Assembly (NCBI RefSeq): GCF_023115465.1
Contig: NZ_CP096034.1
Coordinates: 4,340,001-4,404,000, forward strand
Origin: Gottfriedia acidiceleris
GTDB taxonomy: Bacteria > Bacillota > Bacilli > Bacillales > Bacillaceae_G
Direction: 5' to 3'
DNA: 64,000 nt
The stretch's first letter is position 1; each line of letters starts with the position of its first letter. The translations under genes and the position numbers were made by a program. Positions 35,913 to 46,724 of this stretch are shown here, piece after piece. The notes under the pieces were generated by a model that saw only the letters and a list, made by a program, of their open reading frames with translations, was not told where the DNA came from and ran no database searches.

Positions 35913-37376
35913 TTATTTTGGTAGATGTTGTATGTATGGCGTTAGATTAATACCTAATTTACTAGCAAGTCTCTCACCTAATTTTGCATCTGCGCGATAG
36001 AAGTTACAAACAGCACGAAGCTTAATTTTTTCATCTACAACTGATAGATCAGCACTAATATTTTTAATAACTGCATTCTGCTCTGCTTTACTATATCTAT
36101 TCCACACTTCTCCTGCTTGGCCGAAGTCATTTGTTTTTTCAATTTTTTTGCGCTCAGAAACACCACTTAATGGCTGCACTACTTCAACATAATCGGCATC
36201 TTCTTTTGGTGTATCCGAGTAGCTATTTGGCTCAAAGTTAATATGATGTGTTTGCTGACTAAAAGGCATATGACCATCACGTTGACCATTCGCTACTTTG
36301 GCAAAAGGACAGTTAATTGGAAGTTGTAAATAATTTGCCCCAATACGATATCTTTGGGTATCTGAATAAGAGAATAATCTTCCTTGTAATAACTTATCTT
36401 CAGAAGGCAAGATTCCAGGAACTAACACACCTGGATTAAATCCAACTGATTCAGTTTCTGCAAAAACATTTTCAGGGTTTCGATTAAGGATCATCGTTCC
36501 AACAAGTTGTCGAGGAATCACATCTTCAAACCAATCTTTTGTAGGGTCTAATGGATCAAAATCGAAATCATCCATATCTGCAGGATTTAAAACTTGTACA
36601 TATAAGTCCCATTCTGGGAAATCTCCGTTTTCAATTGATTCGTATAAATCACGACTTGCATGGTTAAAATCTTTACCTTGAACTTCACTAGCTTCTTCCA
36701 TTGAAAGATTTTCAATTCCTTGCTTTGGTACCCAACGAAGTTTTATATATACAGTATTACCATATTCATTTACCCATTTATATGCATGAACACTTGAACC
36801 TCTCATTTGACGGTAGTTCGCTGGAATACCTTCATCAGAAAATACATGTAATAACATATTTGTTGACTCAGGTGTTAGAGACATAAAATCCCAATATCTG
36901 TTAGGTGTTTGTAGATTAGTCCTAGGATCCGGCTTTAATGAATGAACCATATCGGGGAATTTCATTGCATCACGAATAAAGAAAATAGGAAGATTATTAC
37001 CTACAAAATCATAGTTACCATCTTCAGTATAAAATTTCACAGCAAATCCACGAGGATCACGTAATGTTTCAGGAGAATGCAATCCATGAATAACTGTTGA
37101 GAAACGAGCAAATACTGGTGTTTCTGTTCCGGCATTTTGTAAAAACTTAGCTTTCGTGTATTTTTTCATACTATTTTTGGTTATGAAAACACCATGTGCG
37201 CCAGCTCCACGTGCATGCACAACACGCTCAGGTACTCTTTCACGGTCAAAATGAGCTAGTTTTTCAATTAATTGATAATCCTCTAATAAAGTTGGACCTC
37301 TACGTCCCGCTGTAAGTGAATTTTGATTATCTCCAATTGGCACGCCTTGATTTGTTGTTAGTCGGTTATTTGTCAT
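35913..37376 (-). CDS. katA: Heme catalase (clade 3, KatA type)
   Basis: 487 aa small-subunit catalase that dismutates hydrogen peroxide. The distal histidine lies in ERVVHARGAGAHGVF, the distal asparagine in DFVGNNLPIFF and the proximal heme tyrosine in RLFSYSDTQRYRIG. Two PerR boxes precede the gene, one perfect, so peroxide induction is expected. Its place between a division-associated hydrolase and ctpB is not that of B. subtilis, so it seems to be an insertion into an otherwise conserved cluster. Confidence 0.97.
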   Translation of the reverse strand: MTNNRLTTNQGVPIGDNQNSLTAGRRGPTLLEDYQLIEKLAHFDRERVPERVVHARGAGAHGVFITKNSMKKYTKAKFLQNAGTETPVFARFSTVIHGLHSPETLRDPRGFAVKFYTEDGNYDFVGNNLPIFFIRDAMKFPDMVHSLKPDPRTNLQTPNRYWDFMSLTPESTNMLLHVFSDEGIPANYRQMRGSSVHAYKWVNEYGNTVYIKLRWVPKQGIENLSMEEASEVQGKDFNHASRDLYESIENGDFPEWDLYVQVLNPADMDDFDFDPLDPTKDWFEDVIPRQLVGTMILNRNPENVFAETESVGFNPGVLVPGILPSEDKLLQGRLFSYSDTQRYRIGANYLQLPINCPFAKVANGQRDGHMPFSQQTHHINFEPNSYSDTPKEDADYVEVVQPLSGVSERKKIEKTNDFGQAGEVWNRYSKAEQNAVIKNISADLSVVDEKIKLRAVCNFYRADAKLGERLASKLGINLTPYIQHLPK

Positions 37377-37391
37377 ATCACTTCTCCTTAA

Positions 37392-37472
37392 TTATAATTA
37401 TTATTATTTAGTAATAATTATATAATAAATTAACTAGTAATGAAAATCAATATCAAATTATAATTATTATAA
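37392..37472 (-). promoter_or_regulatory. Two PerR boxes upstream of katA
   Basis: TTATAATTATTATAA at 37458-37472 is an exact PerR operator. TTATAATTATTATTA at 37392-37406 differs at one position. Centres are 66 bases apart and a TATAAT-like -10 lies between them. Repression by PerR with relief by peroxide is inferred. Confidence 0.85.
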
Positions 37473-37569
37473 AGTAGTGAATGATATAATTGCATTTAAT
37501 CACCTCATAACTAGGTAGGTATGAATTACCAGTTTTATAATCCATTGAGATTTATTTAGCAAAAATAGA

Positions 37570-37605
37570 AAAAAACCCATCCTAGTGTTTTAGGATAGGT
37601 TTTTA
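37570..37605 (-). terminator. Terminator of the M23 hydrolase gene
   Basis: AAAAACCTATCCTAAAA / TAGGATGGGTTTTT stem with a T tail on the minus strand. Confidence 0.85.
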
Positions 37606-37610
37606 GTAAA

Positions 37611-38981
37611 TTAAAAATTAATATATTTCATAGGATCTACTGCATTTGATTTAGCATAATTCCATTCACCTTTATGTAATTCAAAGTGTAAATGTTGTCC
37701 AGTAGAATGACCTGAATTGCCCATATAACCAATTTTCATACCTTTTGAAACAGTTTGTCCAGTTGATACACTAAAACTAGCCAAGTGAGCATATACAGTT
37801 GTCCATACTTGTCCATCAATATTATGCGTAATAAATACACAATTTCCATAAGAAGATGAGACGTAAGCACGAATTACAACCCCATCGCCTGCTGCTACAA
37901 CTGGTACACTTCCCGCTGAGGCAATATCAACACCTTCATGAAACTCTCCACCTTCAAATGAACGTTGTCCAAATCCTGAAGAGATATATCCGTTTGCTGG
38001 TCTTGTAAAGTTTCCACTAGATACGGTTGGTGTATTATCAGAACTACCGGCGTTATCTGAGTTACTAGAATTACCTGAACTACTAGAGCTTCCAGATCCA
38101 CTTGAATGACTTGCACTTGTAGATGGCTTTTTACTTTTTGAAGCTGCTTCTGCTTTACGTTTAGCCTCTGCTTTACGTCTAGCTTCTGCGGCAGCTCTTT
38201 CAGCAGCTTGTTTCTTCGCGATTTCAAGAGCTTTTTGCATTGCAGCTTGCTGACTTGCTAATAATTGATCTTGTTCCTTTAAATCTAAAACATCTTCATG
38301 AGCTTCACTTTCTTTAGCTTTTAATGAAGCCATTAATTTGTTCTTTTCGCTAACCTGACTTGCAAGTTGATTATTAAGACTCTTTAAGTTCGCTAAATCT
38401 CTTTCGATTTTTGCTTGTTTCATAGTCAAATCATCTTTTTTTGCACTAACTTCTTTTAAGTCCAAGTTTTGCTGCTTAATAATGTCCTCGTCAGCCTTCA
38501 TAATAATTTGTACGGCACTCATTCGTTGAATTAAATCTCCGAAACTATTAGCACCTAAAATGACATCAAGGTATGATACCATTCCACCAGCTTTTTGAAG
38601 AGAACGCATTCTGTTTTTCAATAATTCTTCACGAGATTTAATGCGCTCTTCAATAAACTTAATTTCTTCCTTTAGTTTTGAAATTTGCTTTTTCCCATCA
38701 CTAACTGCAGCTTCAGTTTGGTTAACTTTTTGCTTAGTCAGTTTCATCCGAGCATCAAGTTTTTCAAGCTCCGCAACAACTTCTTGCTGGTCATGCTTTA
38801 TATCAGCAATTTTGTTGTTTGTTGCATCCGTCTTATCCTTAACTTCACTACGCTTCTTTTTAATGCGGTCAATTTCTGATTGGTATTTACTTTCAGCAAA
38901 AGAAACGGATGGGATAGCACCGATGATGAAAGTACTGCATAACATAATCGTTATTACTTTCGATGATTTTCTCTTACTCAT
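37611..38981 (-). CDS. EnvC-like M23 peptidoglycan hydrolase downstream of ftsEX
   Basis: 456 aa. Signal peptide, then long coiled coil (residues about 30-260, including KKRSEVKDKTDATNNKI), a serine-rich linker (about 285-325), and a C-terminal M23/LytM domain. The zinc ligands are intact: H and D in FHEGVDIA and the second histidine pair in GQHLHFELH, so unlike E. coli EnvC it should be an active endopeptidase. The position after ftsX strongly suggests control by the FtsEX complex, as CwlO is controlled in B. subtilis. Confidence 0.9.
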   Translation of the reverse strand: MSKRKSSKVITIMLCSTFIIGAIPSVSFAESKYQSEIDRIKKKRSEVKDKTDATNNKIADIKHDQQEVVAELEKLDARMKLTKQKVNQTEAAVSDGKKQISKLKEEIKFIEERIKSREELLKNRMRSLQKAGGMVSYLDVILGANSFGDLIQRMSAVQIIMKADEDIIKQQNLDLKEVSAKKDDLTMKQAKIERDLANLKSLNNQLASQVSEKNKLMASLKAKESEAHEDVLDLKEQDQLLASQQAAMQKALEIAKKQAAERAAAEARRKAEAKRKAEAASKSKKPSTSASHSSGSGSSSSSGNSSNSDNAGSSDNTPTVSSGNFTRPANGYISSGFGQRSFEGGEFHEGVDIASAGSVPVVAAGDGVVIRAYVSSSYGNCVFITHNIDGQVWTTVYAHLASFSVSTGQTVSKGMKIGYMGNSGHSTGQHLHFELHKGEWNYAKSNAVDPMKYINF

Positions 38982-39115
38982 CTAAGATCCCTCCTTATAT
39001 GTATATAGAAAAGCCCTAGTACCTGTATCAACTCAGACAGACGTTAAATTGGGAACTAGAGCTTATCAATCGAATTACACTATTAAAACAATAGAACTAT
39101 AAAGAAAATTTAATC

Positions 39116-40009
39116 TTATTTACGTAAAAACTTACGAATTGACATGACAGAACCCCACATCCCGATTATTGCACCAATAGCTATTAATATAGCAGATAGT
39201 TGGTACACAAACGGTGAAAATGGTAATAATGTAAACATTGTTCCTGCTAATTTTGGCATTAACATATTATAAATAACCTTATAGCCAGTTAATAGTAAAA
39301 CAATCGGAATAACCGATCCTAACACACCTAACAGTAAACCTTCTAATAAGAACGGCCAACGAATAAAGTTATTAGTTGCCCCTACCAATCTCATAATCTC
39401 AATCTCACGTCGTCTTGCCATAATCGTTATTTTGATAGTATTAGAGATTAAGAACATCGCAGTAAATAATAGTCCGAAAATCAGTACTAAACCGATATTA
39501 CGACCTACCGAAACTGCATTAAATAATTTTTGTACTTGTTTTTTACCATAAATTACTTCATCAATATATTTTAAGCCTTCAATTTTTTTGGCTACTGGTG
39601 CGATTTGTTCTGGAGAATCTGTTTTAACAATAAACGTATCATTTAATGGATTTTGCTGTTCAAACAGTTGGAATGCTTTTCCATCTTCTCCCATACTTTT
39701 GATTAGATTGTTTAATTCTTGATCTTTCGATGAGAACTTTACAGTGGTTACATGATCTAATTTTTTGATTTCTTCTTTTAAAGTAGCTTGTTGCTCTTTG
39801 TTTGCTGTTAAATCAACTAAAACACGTACTTCAACATCTTTTTCTAAAGTTGTTCCAATGTGATTAACATTCAAAATTACGGTTAAAAATACGCCAACAA
39901 GCATTAAAGTAACTGCAACAGCACTTATCGATGCAAACGTCATCCAACCATTTCGTTTTAAACTACGTAGTCCCTCACGAACATGTCTTCTTGCAGTTCT
40001 AGCCTTCAT
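39116..40009 (-). CDS. ftsX: FtsX, membrane subunit of the FtsEX complex
   Basis: About 297 aa. Basic N-terminus, TM1 (ISAVAVTLMLVGVFLTVIL), an extracytoplasmic loop (about 55-165), then three more helices with the typical TIKITIMARRREIEIMRLVG segment before TM3. It transmits ATP-driven changes to an extracellular wall hydrolase. I start at ATG 40009 behind GAGGAG; the frame extends to 40063 inside ftsE. It overlaps ftsE by 11 bases. Confidence 0.95.
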   Translation of the reverse strand: MKARTARRHVREGLRSLKRNGWMTFASISAVAVTLMLVGVFLTVILNVNHIGTTLEKDVEVRVLVDLTANKEQQATLKEEIKKLDHVTTVKFSSKDQELNNLIKSMGEDGKAFQLFEQQNPLNDTFIVKTDSPEQIAPVAKKIEGLKYIDEVIYGKKQVQKLFNAVSVGRNIGLVLIFGLLFTAMFLISNTIKITIMARRREIEIMRLVGATNNFIRWPFLLEGLLLGVLGSVIPIVLLLTGYKVIYNMLMPKLAGTMFTLLPFSPFVYQLSAILIAIGAIIGMWGSVMSIRKFLRK

Positions 40010-40685
40010 AACCGTACACTCCTCTCGCTTGGTCGCGTACAATTTTTCCAGACTCGATTGCAATTACACGTCGCTTAATCGTATTTACGATATCTTTATT
40101 ATGAGTTGCCATTACTACAGTTGTTCCACGATCATTGATTTCTTTAAATATATCCATAATCTCCCATGTAGTTTCAGGGTCTAGGTTACCCGTTGGCTCA
40201 TCGGCGATCACTACTTGTGGTTTATTCACAATAGAACGGGCAATCGAAACACGTTGCTGTTCACCACCAGAAAGCTCTGTAGGTAAGAATCGAGCTTTAT
40301 GTTTTAACTTAACAAGGTCAAGTACTTCCATAACTCTCTTCTTAATTGTTTTCGGATTTTCTTCAATAACTTCAAGTGCAAATGCAATATTTTCATAAAC
40401 TGATAAAGTCGGTAATAATTTATAGTCTTGGAAAACTACCCCAATATTTCTACGTAATAAAGGAACTTTTTTATCCTTCATATGGCTTAAATCAATTCCA
40501 TTAATTAAGATTGTACCCTTTGATGGTCTTTCTTCACGATACATCATTTTAATGAATGTCGACTTTCCGGCACCACTTGGTCCCACGACATACACAAATT
40601 CACCTTGGCGAATCTTCACATTAATACCATCTACCGCAAGAACACCATTAGGATAAGTCTTATAAACATCTTTTAACTCAATCAT
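39999..40685 (-). CDS. ftsE: FtsE, ATPase of the FtsEX complex
   Basis: 228 aa ABC ATPase: Walker A GPSGAGKST (about 36-44), Q-loop in GVVFQDYKLLP, signature LSGGEQQRVSIARS and Walker B VVIADEPTGNLDP. Drives FtsX-dependent activation of wall hydrolysis at the membrane. It is first in the ftsE-ftsX-M23 hydrolase group. Confidence 0.96.
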   Translation of the reverse strand: MIELKDVYKTYPNGVLAVDGINVKIRQGEFVYVVGPSGAGKSTFIKMMYREERPSKGTILINGIDLSHMKDKKVPLLRRNIGVVFQDYKLLPTLSVYENIAFALEVIEENPKTIKKRVMEVLDLVKLKHKARFLPTELSGGEQQRVSIARSIVNKPQVVIADEPTGNLDPETTWEIMDIFKEINDRGTTVVMATHNKDIVNTIKRRVIAIESGKIVRDQARGVYGYEG

Positions 40686-40946
40686 GACATTCTCCTTAAT
40701 TTTTTGTTCCGTTTTCTTCTATCAAACTATATAAGATCCATTCTGGATGAAATTATACTTTACTTTACTTGATCTTATTATTTCGCCTGCTATTTACATA
40801 TTTCGATAATTTCAGCTAAGCTCCTCTATTATACCACTTAAAAAATGTCAAAATTGATAAATTTATGTTACATTTTAATAATAGTCAAGATTATTTCCGA
40901 ACGATTTATGGGTTTGTTTAACAAATTATGGAAAAATGTAACTAAA

Positions 40947-40997
40947 ATGAAAAGAAACAGACCTTTTCTAATTAACAGAAAATTGTCTGTTTCTTTA
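40947..40997 (-). terminator. Terminator of cccB
   Basis: AAAGAAACAGAC / GTCTGTTTCTTT stem with T-rich tail on the minus strand, between cccB and ftsE. Confidence 0.8.
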
Positions 40998-41023
40998 ATT
41001 TTTTCTATAAAATTTAAGACATT

Positions 41024-41362
41024 TTATTTTTTAGTCGCAAGCCATTTCGCTACACTTTTCGCGTCATTTCCTTGAACAACTCCACTAGGCATTGAACCTC
41101 TACCATTATGGATAATATTTTCTATTTCTTTTTCAGAATATTTCGCTCCGACCTTTTTTAAGCTTGGTCCAATTATACCTTCTAGTTCTCCACCGTGGCA
41201 GCTAGCACAGCTTTGTTTAAATAACTTTTCCCCATTAGCAACCGAAACCGGCTCGCCTGAATCACTATTTTTACTTGAATTATTATTTGAACCACATGCT
41301 GTAATCGTTAACAGCATACCACCAGTAATAAAAGCAAGAAGTAGCTTTTTCACAAAAATCAT
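41024..41362 (-). CDS. cccB: Cytochrome c551, lipoprotein type
   Basis: 112 aa. Lipoprotein signal with lipobox LTITAC, a serine/asparagine spacer, and a single-heme domain with CXXCH in [12 protein letters not shown] and the distal methionine in GSMPSGVV. It carries electrons at the outer face of the membrane. ATG 41362 and GTG 41353 are both possible starts after GGGG. Gene order ftsE-cccB-yvjA matches B. subtilis. Confidence 0.92.
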   Translation of the reverse strand: MIFVKKLLLAFITGGMLLTITACGSNNNSSKNSDSGEPVSVANGEKLFKQSCASCHGGELEGIIGPSLKKVGAKYSEKEIENIIHNGRGSMPSGVVQGNDAKSVAKWLATKK

Positions 41363-41423
41363 CGCCCCTTTAACAATCCCATAACTATAGTCTACTACTA
41401 ATAGAAATATTTATTTTACCTTT

Positions 41424-42302
41424 TTATGTCAAATTTGTGAAACCTTCTCCAAGAACTTCTGTTGCATCTACAACTGTAATAAAAGCATTTCGATCAACTG
41501 ATCGAACGATATCACGTAAAGAAGAAAATTCAGTTTGATCAAGTACACACATTAATACTAAACGGTCTTCATTAGTATATCCACCAACACCAGTTAACTT
41601 TGTTACTCCACGATCTAATTGGTGAACAATTGCTGTTGTTACAGGCTCCACTTCTGAAGTAATAATTAGTGCCATTTTTGATCTAGCAAGACCAATTTGA
41701 ACTAAATCGATCGTTTTACTCGTAACAAAAAGTGCAATCAGTGCATACATACCACTTTCAAGATTAAACACGATTGCAGATGTAAGAACGATTAATCCGT
41801 CAATAAATGCTACACAAATCCCAAGTGATAAACCAGTATATTTATGAACAATTTGAGCTGCTAAATCTGTTCCACCAGTAGATGCTTTACCACGGAACAC
41901 GATTCCTAAACCTAAACCTATAAATAGTCCACCAAAAATGGATGCTAAAAGTGGATTATCAGTTGCAGGTTTTATATTGTATAAATCGACTAAATAAACA
42001 ACAAGTGGTATGAAAATTGTTCCAACTAACGTTTTAGCGCCGAATTGTCTACCTAAGAAAATTACGCCTGCTATAAATAAAGGGATATTAAATGCCCACT
42101 GTACAAATGCAGGATTAAATCCCATTGTGCTTTTTAGAATCGTCGAAATACCACTTACCCCACCAGAAGCAATATGATTTGGTAATAAAAACACACAAAA
42201 CGCGACAGCAATAATTGCAGAACCAATTAATACAAAAAAGTACTCAAAAAACGTTTTTCCCCACCCTACAGTTAGAGCAGTCGAATATCTGACCTTTTTC
42301 AA
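41424..42302 (-). CDS. yvjA: YitT-family membrane protein
   Basis: About 292 aa. Five to six transmembrane helices (YitT membrane domain, DUF161, with LPNHIASGGVSGISTIL and RGKASTGGTDLAAQI) followed by a cytoplasmic DUF2179 domain (about 215-285). Function is unknown; YitT proteins are suspected transporters. The start is TTG 42302 with AGGGGG six bases upstream; a TTG five codons earlier overlaps that site. Confidence 0.85.
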   Translation of the reverse strand: MKKVRYSTALTVGWGKTFFEYFFVLIGSAIIAVAFCVFLLPNHIASGGVSGISTILKSTMGFNPAFVQWAFNIPLFIAGVIFLGRQFGAKTLVGTIFIPLVVYLVDLYNIKPATDNPLLASIFGGLFIGLGLGIVFRGKASTGGTDLAAQIVHKYTGLSLGICVAFIDGLIVLTSAIVFNLESGMYALIALFVTSKTIDLVQIGLARSKMALIITSEVEPVTTAIVHQLDRGVTKLTGVGGYTNEDRLVLMCVLDQTEFSSLRDIVRSVDRNAFITVVDATEVLGEGFTNLT

Positions 42303-42708
42303 ACTTATCCCCCTCAATATTTCTCACTTACAGATAACTTTTCTATTTTATATCCTTTATATCGGATACTTACTCTTTTTTTTATTATGAAAAAATCAAT
42401 AAGATTTAATTACATATAAACAAAATTTACTTTCTTCTATTTGTAAAACAACTTCAAAATAAATATGATTCATGTAACTCCTTCACATTAGTAAGGAAAA
42501 ATCCTTATTAATCCCCTCTAAGAAAAAAGCTCAAAAGAATAACATTTCACTAATTAAAAGATGTCCGTTTAGACAAAGTCTCAAAAATTTGATGATAAGA
42601 CTAGTTGCAACTGTTTGACAGGCAGTCTGATAGTAGATGTTATAGGTTAAAAGATGTATTTACAGATAACTAAATGATAAAATATACCTCTTTTGTCCCC
42701 AAAGATTA
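42303..42708. other. Intergenic DNA without recognised gene
   Basis: About 400 AT-rich bases between yvjA and the prfB terminator. I see no open frame with a ribosome binding site, no RNA motif and no repeat. Confidence 0.6.
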
Positions 42709-42748
42709 GGGCTGGTAAGAAAGAAGTTTCCCCCAATCTTATCAGCCC
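42709..42748 (-). terminator. Terminator of prfB
   Basis: Minus strand GGGCTGATAAG / CTTACCAGCCC stem followed by a weak T-rich stretch. Confidence 0.65.
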
Positions 42749-42759
42749 ATTTTTCAACA

Positions 42760-43858
42760 TTAAATCTTAGAACGTAAATAAGCATCAATAAATGGATCAA
42801 GATCTCCATCCATTACTGCATGTACATTACCAACCTCTGTGTTTGTTCGATGATCTTTAACCATTGAATATGGGTGGAAAACATATGAACGAATTTGACT
42901 TCCCCAGCCAATTTCTTTTTGTTCTCCACGGATTTCGTCTAGTTGAGCTTGTTGCTCTTCTATTTTGCGTTGATATAGTTTTGCTTTTAACATTTTCATT
43001 GCATGTTCACGGTTTTTAATTTGTGAACGTTCTGTTTGACAAGTTACTACAGTGTTAGTTGGAACATGCGTAATACGTACTGCTGAGTCAGTTGTATTAA
43101 TGTGCTGACCACCCGCTCCACTTGCACGATACGTATCAATTTTTAAATCTTCTGTACGTATATCGATTTCAATTTCTTCATTGAACTCAGGCATTACTTC
43201 GCAAGAAACGAAAGAAGTATGACGACGACCTGATGAATCGAATGGAGATATACGTACTAAACGATGAACGCCTTTCTCTGCTTTTAAATAGCCATAAGCA
43301 TTATGGCCTTTAATTGCTAAAGTTACACTCTTTATTCCAGCCTCATCACCAGGTAGATAATCTAAAGTTTCGACTTTAAATCCACGTTTTTCAGCCCATC
43401 TAGTGTACATACGTAATAACATTGAACCCCAATCTTGAGACTCGGTTCCACCTGCTCCTGGGTGAAGCTCAAGAATTGCATTATTTTTATCATATGGCTC
43501 GCTTAATAATAATTGAAGTTCAAAATCATTCAGTTTACCAGTTAAAGATTTTACTTCAGTTACTAGTTCTTCAAATAATTCATCGTCATTTTCTTCTTTA
43601 ACTAACTCATAAGTTACTTCAAGATTCTCATATCCATCATTTAAATCATTGAATTCATTAATGACTTCTTTTAAACCATTTACTTCACTAATTACTACTT
43701 GTGCAGCTTTTTGATCATCCCAAAAATCTGGCTCTGACATAAACGCTTCAAGCTCATCTAGTCTTGCTTGTTTTGTTTCGACGTCAAAGAGACCCCCTAA
43801 ATGCTTGAAGGCGTTTCGCCATCTTTTCTAGTTCTTGCTTTACTTCTACTAATTCCAT
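42760..43858 (-). CDS. prfB: Peptide chain release factor 2, with programmed +1 frameshift
   Basis: About 365 aa after frameshifting. Zero frame starts at ATG 43858 ([17 protein letters not shown]) and hits TGA at 43784-43786. The main frame then carries the whole protein, including the catalytic GGQ in [14 protein letters not shown] and the RF2-type stop recognition region. RF2 reads UGA/UAA, so low RF2 promotes the shift: direct autoregulation. An annotation from 43740 alone would lose about 40 residues. Confidence 0.97.
43783..43798 (-). promoter_or_regulatory. prfB frameshift site
   Basis: AGGGGGTCTCTTTGAC: an internal Shine-Dalgarno-like AGGGGG three bases before the slippery CUU UGA C, identical to the canonical RF2 recoding element. 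Confidence 0.97.
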
Positions 43859-43892
43859 TTCATAACACCTCGATTAAATTTTACGAACAATA

Positions 43893-43980
43893 AAAAGCAG
43901 GTAAAGACAAGTAGTAAAGTAAGAATAACTTTTGAAAGTTACTCCTCTTTTCTAATCACTACTTGCCCTTGCCCCTTTTC
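43893..43980 (-). terminator. Long imperfect hairpin between secA and prfB
   Basis: CAAGTAGT / ACTACTTG outer arms, an inner AGTAACTTTCAAAAGTTATT hairpin, and CTGCTTTTT at the end. It may terminate secA transcripts with some read-through into prfB. Confidence 0.6.
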
Positions 43981-43997
43981 ATATAGTTTCTATTTTA

Positions 43998-46511
43998 TTA
44001 GATTCCTTTACCGTGGCAGTTTTTATACTTCTTACCTGATCCACAAGGACAATCTTCATTTCGGCCAGTTTCTTCGCCTTTTACGATTGGCTTTTTCTTT
44101 ACTTCACCTTCACCATCATTACTTACATGAATTGCATCACCTTGTACAGCTTCACGCTCTACATCAGCTTCAATTTCAGCTTTCATAATAATGCGAGATA
44201 CTTCTTCTTCAATTGAAGCAATCATCTCTTCAAACATTGCGAAGCCTTCCATTTGATATTCACGTAATGGATCAATTTGTGCATATGCGCGTAAATGGAT
44301 TCCTTCACGAAGTTGATCCATTGAATCGATGTGAGCCATCCACTTGCTATCAACTGTACGTAATAATACAACTTTTTCAAACTCACGCATTTGTTCAACT
44401 GGTAAAGCTGCCTGTTTTTCTTCGTAACGCTCGAATACTGTTTTTTGAATTAGTTCAACCATTTCATCTGGTTCAATTACACGTAATTGTTCAACTGTGA
44501 TTTCATCTTCATTTAATAGGTTTGCTTCTAAGAAATCAATGATTCCTTCTACATTCCACTCTTCTTGAAGCTGCTCATTTGGAGTATGAGCTTGAACTAC
44601 TCTGTTAATAGTACCTTCAATCATATTCTTAACAATTGGTTGTAAATCATTTGAATCAATAACTTCAGAACGTTGAGCATATATAACTTCACGTTGTTGA
44701 CGTAATACATCATCATATTGAAGTAATTGTTTACGAGCATCAAAGTTATTACCCTCTACTCGTTTTTGTGCAGATTCAACTGCACGAGATACCATCTTAC
44801 TTTCAATTGGTTGAGAATCATCTAATCCTAAACGGTCCATCATAACTGATAAATTTTCTGAACCAAAACGACGCATTAATTCATCTTCCATTGATAAATA
44901 GAAAGTTGTCACACCAGGGTCACCTTGACGACCAGAACGACCACGTAACTGATTATCAATACGACGGCTTTCATGGCGCTCTGTACCAATTACAGCTAAT
45001 CCGCCTAGCTCACGAATGCCTTCACCTAATTTAATATCTGTACCACGACCAGCCATGTTTGTCGCAATAGTAACTGCGCCACGGTGACCAGCTAATGCGA
45101 TAATATCAGCCTCACGTTCATGGTTTTTCGCATTTAATACTTCGTGTTTAACACCTTTACGCTTTAGCAATTGAGAGATTAACTCTGAAGTCTCGATTGC
45201 TACTGTACCAACTAGAACTGGTTGCCCAGTTTTGTGACGCTCAACGATTTCATCAACAACAGCATTAAATTTCCCAGTCATTGTTTTGTATACTAAATCA
45301 GGTTTATCTATACGAGCGATTGGTCGGTTCGTAGGAATAACTAGAACATTCATATTGTAAATATTACGGAATTCTTCTTCCTCAGTTTTAGCTGTACCTG
45401 TCATACCCGAAAGTTTTTTGTACATACGGAAGTAGTTTTGGAAAGTAATTGTCGCAAGCGTCATACTTTCGTTTTGAATTTTTAATCCTTCTTTAGCTTC
45501 GATCGCTTGGTGAAGACCTTCGCTGTATCTACGGCCTTTCATTAAACGACCAGTAAATTGGTCAACGATTACAATTTCTCCATCTTGAACTACATAATCT
45601 ACATCATGAGTCATCGTCACGTGAGCTCGTAATGCCTGAGTAATATGATGGTTTAAGTTAACATTTTTCAAATCAAATAGGTTTTCAACACCAAAAGCTT
45701 TTTCTGCACGTGAAATACCATCTTCAGTTAATAAAACTGATTTTGTTTTTACATCGTACGTATAATCCTTGTCTAGCTTTAGCATTCCAACAAATGCATT
45801 CGCCGCAATATAAGATTGAGCAGACTGTTTTGCTTGTCCTGATATAATTAATGGAGTACGTGCTTCGTCAATTAAAATTGAGTCAACCTCATCGATAATA
45901 GCATAGTTTAGTGGACGTTGAACTCGTTGTTCAGCGTATACAACCATGTTATCACGTAAATAGTCAAATCCTAATTCATTATTTGTACTATACGTAATAT
46001 CACAAGCATATGCTTCACGCTTCTCATCTGGCTCCATACTATTTAAATTTAGACCAACAGTAAGTCCTAAAAACTCATATAATTGACCCATTTCACGAGC
46101 ATCACGACTAGCTAAGTATTCATTGACGGTAACAACGTGAACACCTTCGCTACTTAATGCATTTAAATAAACAGGTAAAGTGGAAGTTAAAGTTTTACCT
46201 TCCCCAGTTTTCATTTCTGAAATATTACCTTCATGTAAGGAAATTCCACCTAATATCTGTACAGGATATGGAGTCATACCAAGCACACGAGTAGCACCTT
46301 CACGAACAACGGCAAATGCTTCAACTAAAATATCATCAAGAGTTTCACCTTTTTGAATACGCTCTTTAAATTCAAATGTTTTACCTCTAAGTTCATCATC
46401 AGATAATTTTGCATACTGATCCTGTAAAGATAACACTTGATCAACTTGTTTTTGCATTTTATTTAATTGTCGCTGATTAAGATCAAAAACCTTTTTTATC
46501 ATTCCAAGCAT
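43998..46511 (-). CDS. secA: Preprotein translocase ATPase SecA
   Basis: 837 aa motor of Sec export. Walker A is in [11 protein letters not shown] (about 100), DEAD-like box [16 protein letters not shown] (about 207), motif [21 protein letters not shown], the helical scaffold and the C-terminal zinc-binding [18 protein letters not shown] is correctly spaced from ATG 46511. The secA-prfB order is that of B. subtilis. Confidence 0.98.
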   Translation of the reverse strand: MLGMIKKVFDLNQRQLNKMQKQVDQVLSLQDQYAKLSDDELRGKTFEFKERIQKGETLDDILVEAFAVVREGATRVLGMTPYPVQILGGISLHEGNISEMKTGEGKTLTSTLPVYLNALSSEGVHVVTVNEYLASRDAREMGQLYEFLGLTVGLNLNSMEPDEKREAYACDITYSTNNELGFDYLRDNMVVYAEQRVQRPLNYAIIDEVDSILIDEARTPLIISGQAKQSAQSYIAANAFVGMLKLDKDYTYDVKTKSVLLTEDGISRAEKAFGVENLFDLKNVNLNHHITQALRAHVTMTHDVDYVVQDGEIVIVDQFTGRLMKGRRYSEGLHQAIEAKEGLKIQNESMTLATITFQNYFRMYKKLSGMTGTAKTEEEEFRNIYNMNVLVIPTNRPIARIDKPDLVYKTMTGKFNAVVDEIVERHKTGQPVLVGTVAIETSELISQLLKRKGVKHEVLNAKNHEREADIIALAGHRGAVTIATNMAGRGTDIKLGEGIRELGGLAVIGTERHESRRIDNQLRGRSGRQGDPGVTTFYLSMEDELMRRFGSENLSVMMDRLGLDDSQPIESKMVSRAVESAQKRVEGNNFDARKQLLQYDDVLRQQREVIYAQRSEVIDSNDLQPIVKNMIEGTINRVVQAHTPNEQLQEEWNVEGIIDFLEANLLNEDEITVEQLRVIEPDEMVELIQKTVFERYEEKQAALPVEQMREFEKVVLLRTVDSKWMAHIDSMDQLREGIHLRAYAQIDPLREYQMEGFAMFEEMIASIEEEVSRIIMKAEIEADVEREAVQGDAIHVSNDGEGEVKKKPIVKGEETGRNEDCPCGSGKKYKNCHGKGI

Positions 46512-46668
46512 TCGTAACGCTCCTCTATTATAAAGTCATAAACTAAAATTTCATTAAGTTAGTAGATACTATTTCTAATTTTATCATTAAATGAAGATAC
46601 GTGACAACCTTATGTCGAGAATGTTGTATTAGAATTAACTAATATTTTAGAAAATAAGCAAAAAAACC

Positions 46669-46705
46669 AAAAAAGGACTAAGCAATTGTTCAGCTCAGTC
46701 CTTTT
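46669..46705 (-). terminator. Terminator of hpf
   Basis: AAAGGACTGAGC / GCTTAGTCCTTTTTT stem with T run on the minus strand. Confidence 0.85.
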
Positions 46706-46724
46706 ATTATTATTTTATTAATTT

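Noticed and set aside
43741-43858. Frameshift mutation in prfB
   Set aside because: The AGGGGG...CUUUGAC context is the normal RF2 recoding signal, not damage.
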